DNA from: Bacteroidales bacterium
GTDB taxonomy: Bacteria > Bacteroidota > Bacteroidia > Bacteroidales > PUMT01
DNA length: 35,022 bases
Direction: 5' to 3'
Assembly: GCA_007131165.1 (NCBI GenBank)
Contig: SLRB01000333.1
Location: 1-35,022, forward strand
A model generated the notes under the pieces. That model did not search any database, had not been told where the DNA came from, and saw only the letters and a list, made by a program, of their open reading frames with translations. This document shows, piece after piece, positions 33,899-35,022 of this stretch (position 1 is the stretch's first letter; the number at the start of each line of letters is the position of its first letter). The position numbers and the translations under genes are program-made.

Positions 33899-34855
33899 CT
33901 AATTTTCATATTCCATTGTGATCTTGGTTCCGTATTTTTTGTCAGCAAGCTTAAAAGCCTCGGTTATAACACTTTTCTGTCCACCCATTTCAATAAACTG
34001 CAAACACGCCCGAATTTTCGGAGCCATACTACCTTCTGCAAACATGCCGGCCGAAAGATACCTTACCGTATCGGACTTGTCAAGAAACTCTACCGGCTTT
34101 TGCCCGGGCCGGTTAAAATTTAGATAAACATATGGAACATCGGTAAGGATATAAAATTCGTCGGCGCCAATCCTTGCTGCCAGAAGTGAGCCGGCAAGAT
34201 CCTTGTCCACTACCGCTTCTGCCGGCCTGACATTATTATTCTCGTCAAAATAAACAGGCACACCTCCCCCGCCAGCGGCAATTACAATGGTACCGCTGTC
34301 GGCCATGGCTTTTACAACATTCTCGTTCATTATACTTATTGGCTCAGGTGATGGAACCACCCTTCGCCAGCCGTCCTTAACTTTTACCTCTTCCCTGAAT
34401 TCCCATCCTTTTTCCCTGGTAAGCTTATCTGCTTCCTCCCTGGTACATGTTTTCCCAACACGCTTTGTAGGATTAGCGAAGGCCTTGTCATCCTTATCTA
34501 CCTGAACCATTGTAACAAGGGTTACCACATCCCTCCTGATATTATGCCTTTTAAGTACATTATGCAGCATCCTCTCGATCATATACCCGATTCCTCCCTG
34601 TGAATCGGCAACACAAATATCAAGAGGCATCTGGGGTATACCGAATTTCTCTTCACCAGCGTCATTCCTCATAAGTATATTTCCAACCTGGGGTCCGTTA
34701 CCATGCGTTATAACAATGTTGTAACCATCCTCTAAAAGAAATACCAGATTTTCAAGGGTGTCGGTTGTGTTTTGCTCCTGCTCCTCAATCGTTCCCGCCT
34801 GATCACCACGAAGCAATGCATTTCCTCCGAGTGCTATTACTGCTAATTTAGTCAT
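33899..34855 (-). CDS. arcC: Carbamate kinase
   Basis: It makes ATP from carbamoyl phosphate and ADP in arginine/citrulline fermentation. The protein of about 318 aa has the amino-acid-kinase motifs LAVIALGGNALL (start), NIVITHGNGPQVGNILMRND, VIAAGGGGVPVYF, VDKDLAGSLLAARIGADEFYILTDVPYVYLNF, and GSMAPKIRACLQFIEMGG. I start at MTKLAV, since the ORF-track start eight codons earlier falls in a putative -7 box (34877-34884). It is the first gene of the arcC-argF unit unless the partial ORF at the window edge is part of it. Confidence 0.95.
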   Translation of the reverse strand: MTKLAVIALGGNALLRGDQAGTIEEQEQNTTDTLENLVFLLEDGYNIVITHGNGPQVGNILMRNDAGEEKFGIPQMPLDICVADSQGGIGYMIERMLHNVLKRHNIRRDVVTLVTMVQVDKDDKAFANPTKRVGKTCTREEADKLTREKGWEFREEVKVKDGWRRVVPSPEPISIMNENVVKAMADSGTIVIAAGGGGVPVYFDENNNVRPAEAVVDKDLAGSLLAARIGADEFYILTDVPYVYLNFNRPGQKPVEFLDKSDTVRYLSAGMFAEGSMAPKIRACLQFIEMGGQKSVITEAFKLADKKYGTKITMEYEN

Positions 34856-34876
34856 AATTATTAATTTACAAAAAAA

Positions 34877-34884
34877 CAAAATTA
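34877..34884 (-). promoter_or_regulatory. -7 box before arcC
   Basis: On the minus strand this reads TAATTTTG, a perfect TAnnTTTG, ending 21 nt before the arcC ATG. No clear TTTG partner was found. Confidence 0.4.
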
Positions 34885-34951
34885 TATTATTTTTACCGCA
34901 TTAATAATGCTTTAAAACATTAAACCCTAACCACCGGGAAATTGCCTCATA

Positions 34952-35022
34952 CTAATACTTCACGGAGGGCATGAACTCTTTGAGGTTGTTATTTCCAAAA
35001 AAAAAGCAGATCTTGAATAAAA
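34952..35022 (-). CDS. Possible C-terminal fragment of a gene cut by the window edge
   Basis: The minus strand is open from the window edge to a TAG at 34954-34952. It encodes 22 residues, ending NNLKEFMPSVKY. The C-terminus looks protein-like, while the first codons (KICFFF) come from a poly-A/T run and may be non-coding. If real, it is the gene upstream of arcC on the same strand; an arc-pathway partner would be expected there. The evidence is only a short open frame. Confidence 0.22.
   Translation of the reverse strand, partial: LFKICFFFGNNNLKEFMPSVKY

Noticed and set aside
32853-34855. argF/arcC as an arginine biosynthesis cluster
   Set aside because: Carbamate kinase is catabolic, and no argB, C, D, G or H is present.
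34971-35022. Rightward ORF at the window edge starting MNSLRLLFPKKK
   Set aside because: The GGAGG before it is only two bases from the ATG, the organism shows no Shine-Dalgarno use elsewhere, and the opposite frame gives a more protein-like end.

Overview
The window looks like a chromosomal core segment from a member of the Bacteroidota, probably an anaerobic or fermentative Bacteroidales/Marinilabiliales-type organism. The evidence is promoters of the Bacteroidota type (TTTG, about 19-20 nt, TAnnTTTG) upstream of gapA, blaI, the SRP RNA and ssrA; A-rich leaders without Shine-Dalgarno sites; a short primary sigma factor without region 1.1; Rho with a long Lys/Ala/Pro-rich insert; a tmRNA tag ending in YALAA; and family-typical proteins (SiaC/DUF1987, DUF4199, DUF2752 plus DUF4190, BlaR1-like protease with a TonB tail, dihydroorotate dehydrogenase-like protein beside pyruvate:ferredoxin oxidoreductase). 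Species assignment is not possible by eye.

Layout. 0.2-3.4 kb: a 41-residue lipoprotein missed by the ORF track, gapA with a textbook promoter and terminator, then a leftward pair (MacB-type ABC permease, SiaC-like regulator). 3.4-9.8 kb: repeat A, a blaI-blaR1/TonB regulatory pair with an operator-like palindrome in its promoter, two small membrane proteins, a LuxC-type acyl-CoA reductase, miaA, repeat B and a Nudix hydrolase. 9.8-12.5 kb: leftward DUF4199-GT2-GT4 glycosyltransferase operon. 12.5-14.9 kb: repeat C, SRP RNA, repeat D, fructose-6-phosphate aldolase/transaldolase, repeat E, a YciO/TsaC-type protein and repeat F. 15-22 kb, all leftward: trkH, trkA, comEC, def, ruvX and a DHOD-like flavoprotein. 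22-27.6 kb: nifJ and rho. 28-29.6 kb: rpoD and rpe. 29.8-35 kb: a saccharopine dehydrogenase-like enzyme, ssrA (tmRNA), a FISUMP lipoprotein, an RRM protein, ornithine carbamoyltransferase and carbamate kinase (leftward arc pair).

Functionally this is mostly housekeeping: glycolysis and pentose phosphate metabolism (gapA, fsa, rpe), pyruvate oxidation with ferredoxin (nifJ), ATP from carbamoyl phosphate (argF/arcC), K+ uptake (trkHA), transcription (rho, rpoD), ribosome rescue and protein targeting (ssrA, SRP RNA), tRNA modification (miaA, possibly the TsaC-like gene), and N-terminal maturation (def).

The most unusual content is an intergenic, modular repeat family (copies A-F, about 50-202 nt) in 3.7-14.9 kb. 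Copies share one orientation. The left module is a hairpin whose stem sequence differs between subfamilies while pairing is kept. A 63-64 nt module is precisely present or absent. The right module is 80 nt identical in three copies and has a promoter-like TTG-N19-TAcyTTAT pattern pointing at the downstream gene. Two copies begin exactly at the stop codon of the preceding gene. I do not recognise this family; it is the best candidate for something undescribed here. No CRISPR array, tRNA, rRNA, transposase or phage gene was seen.
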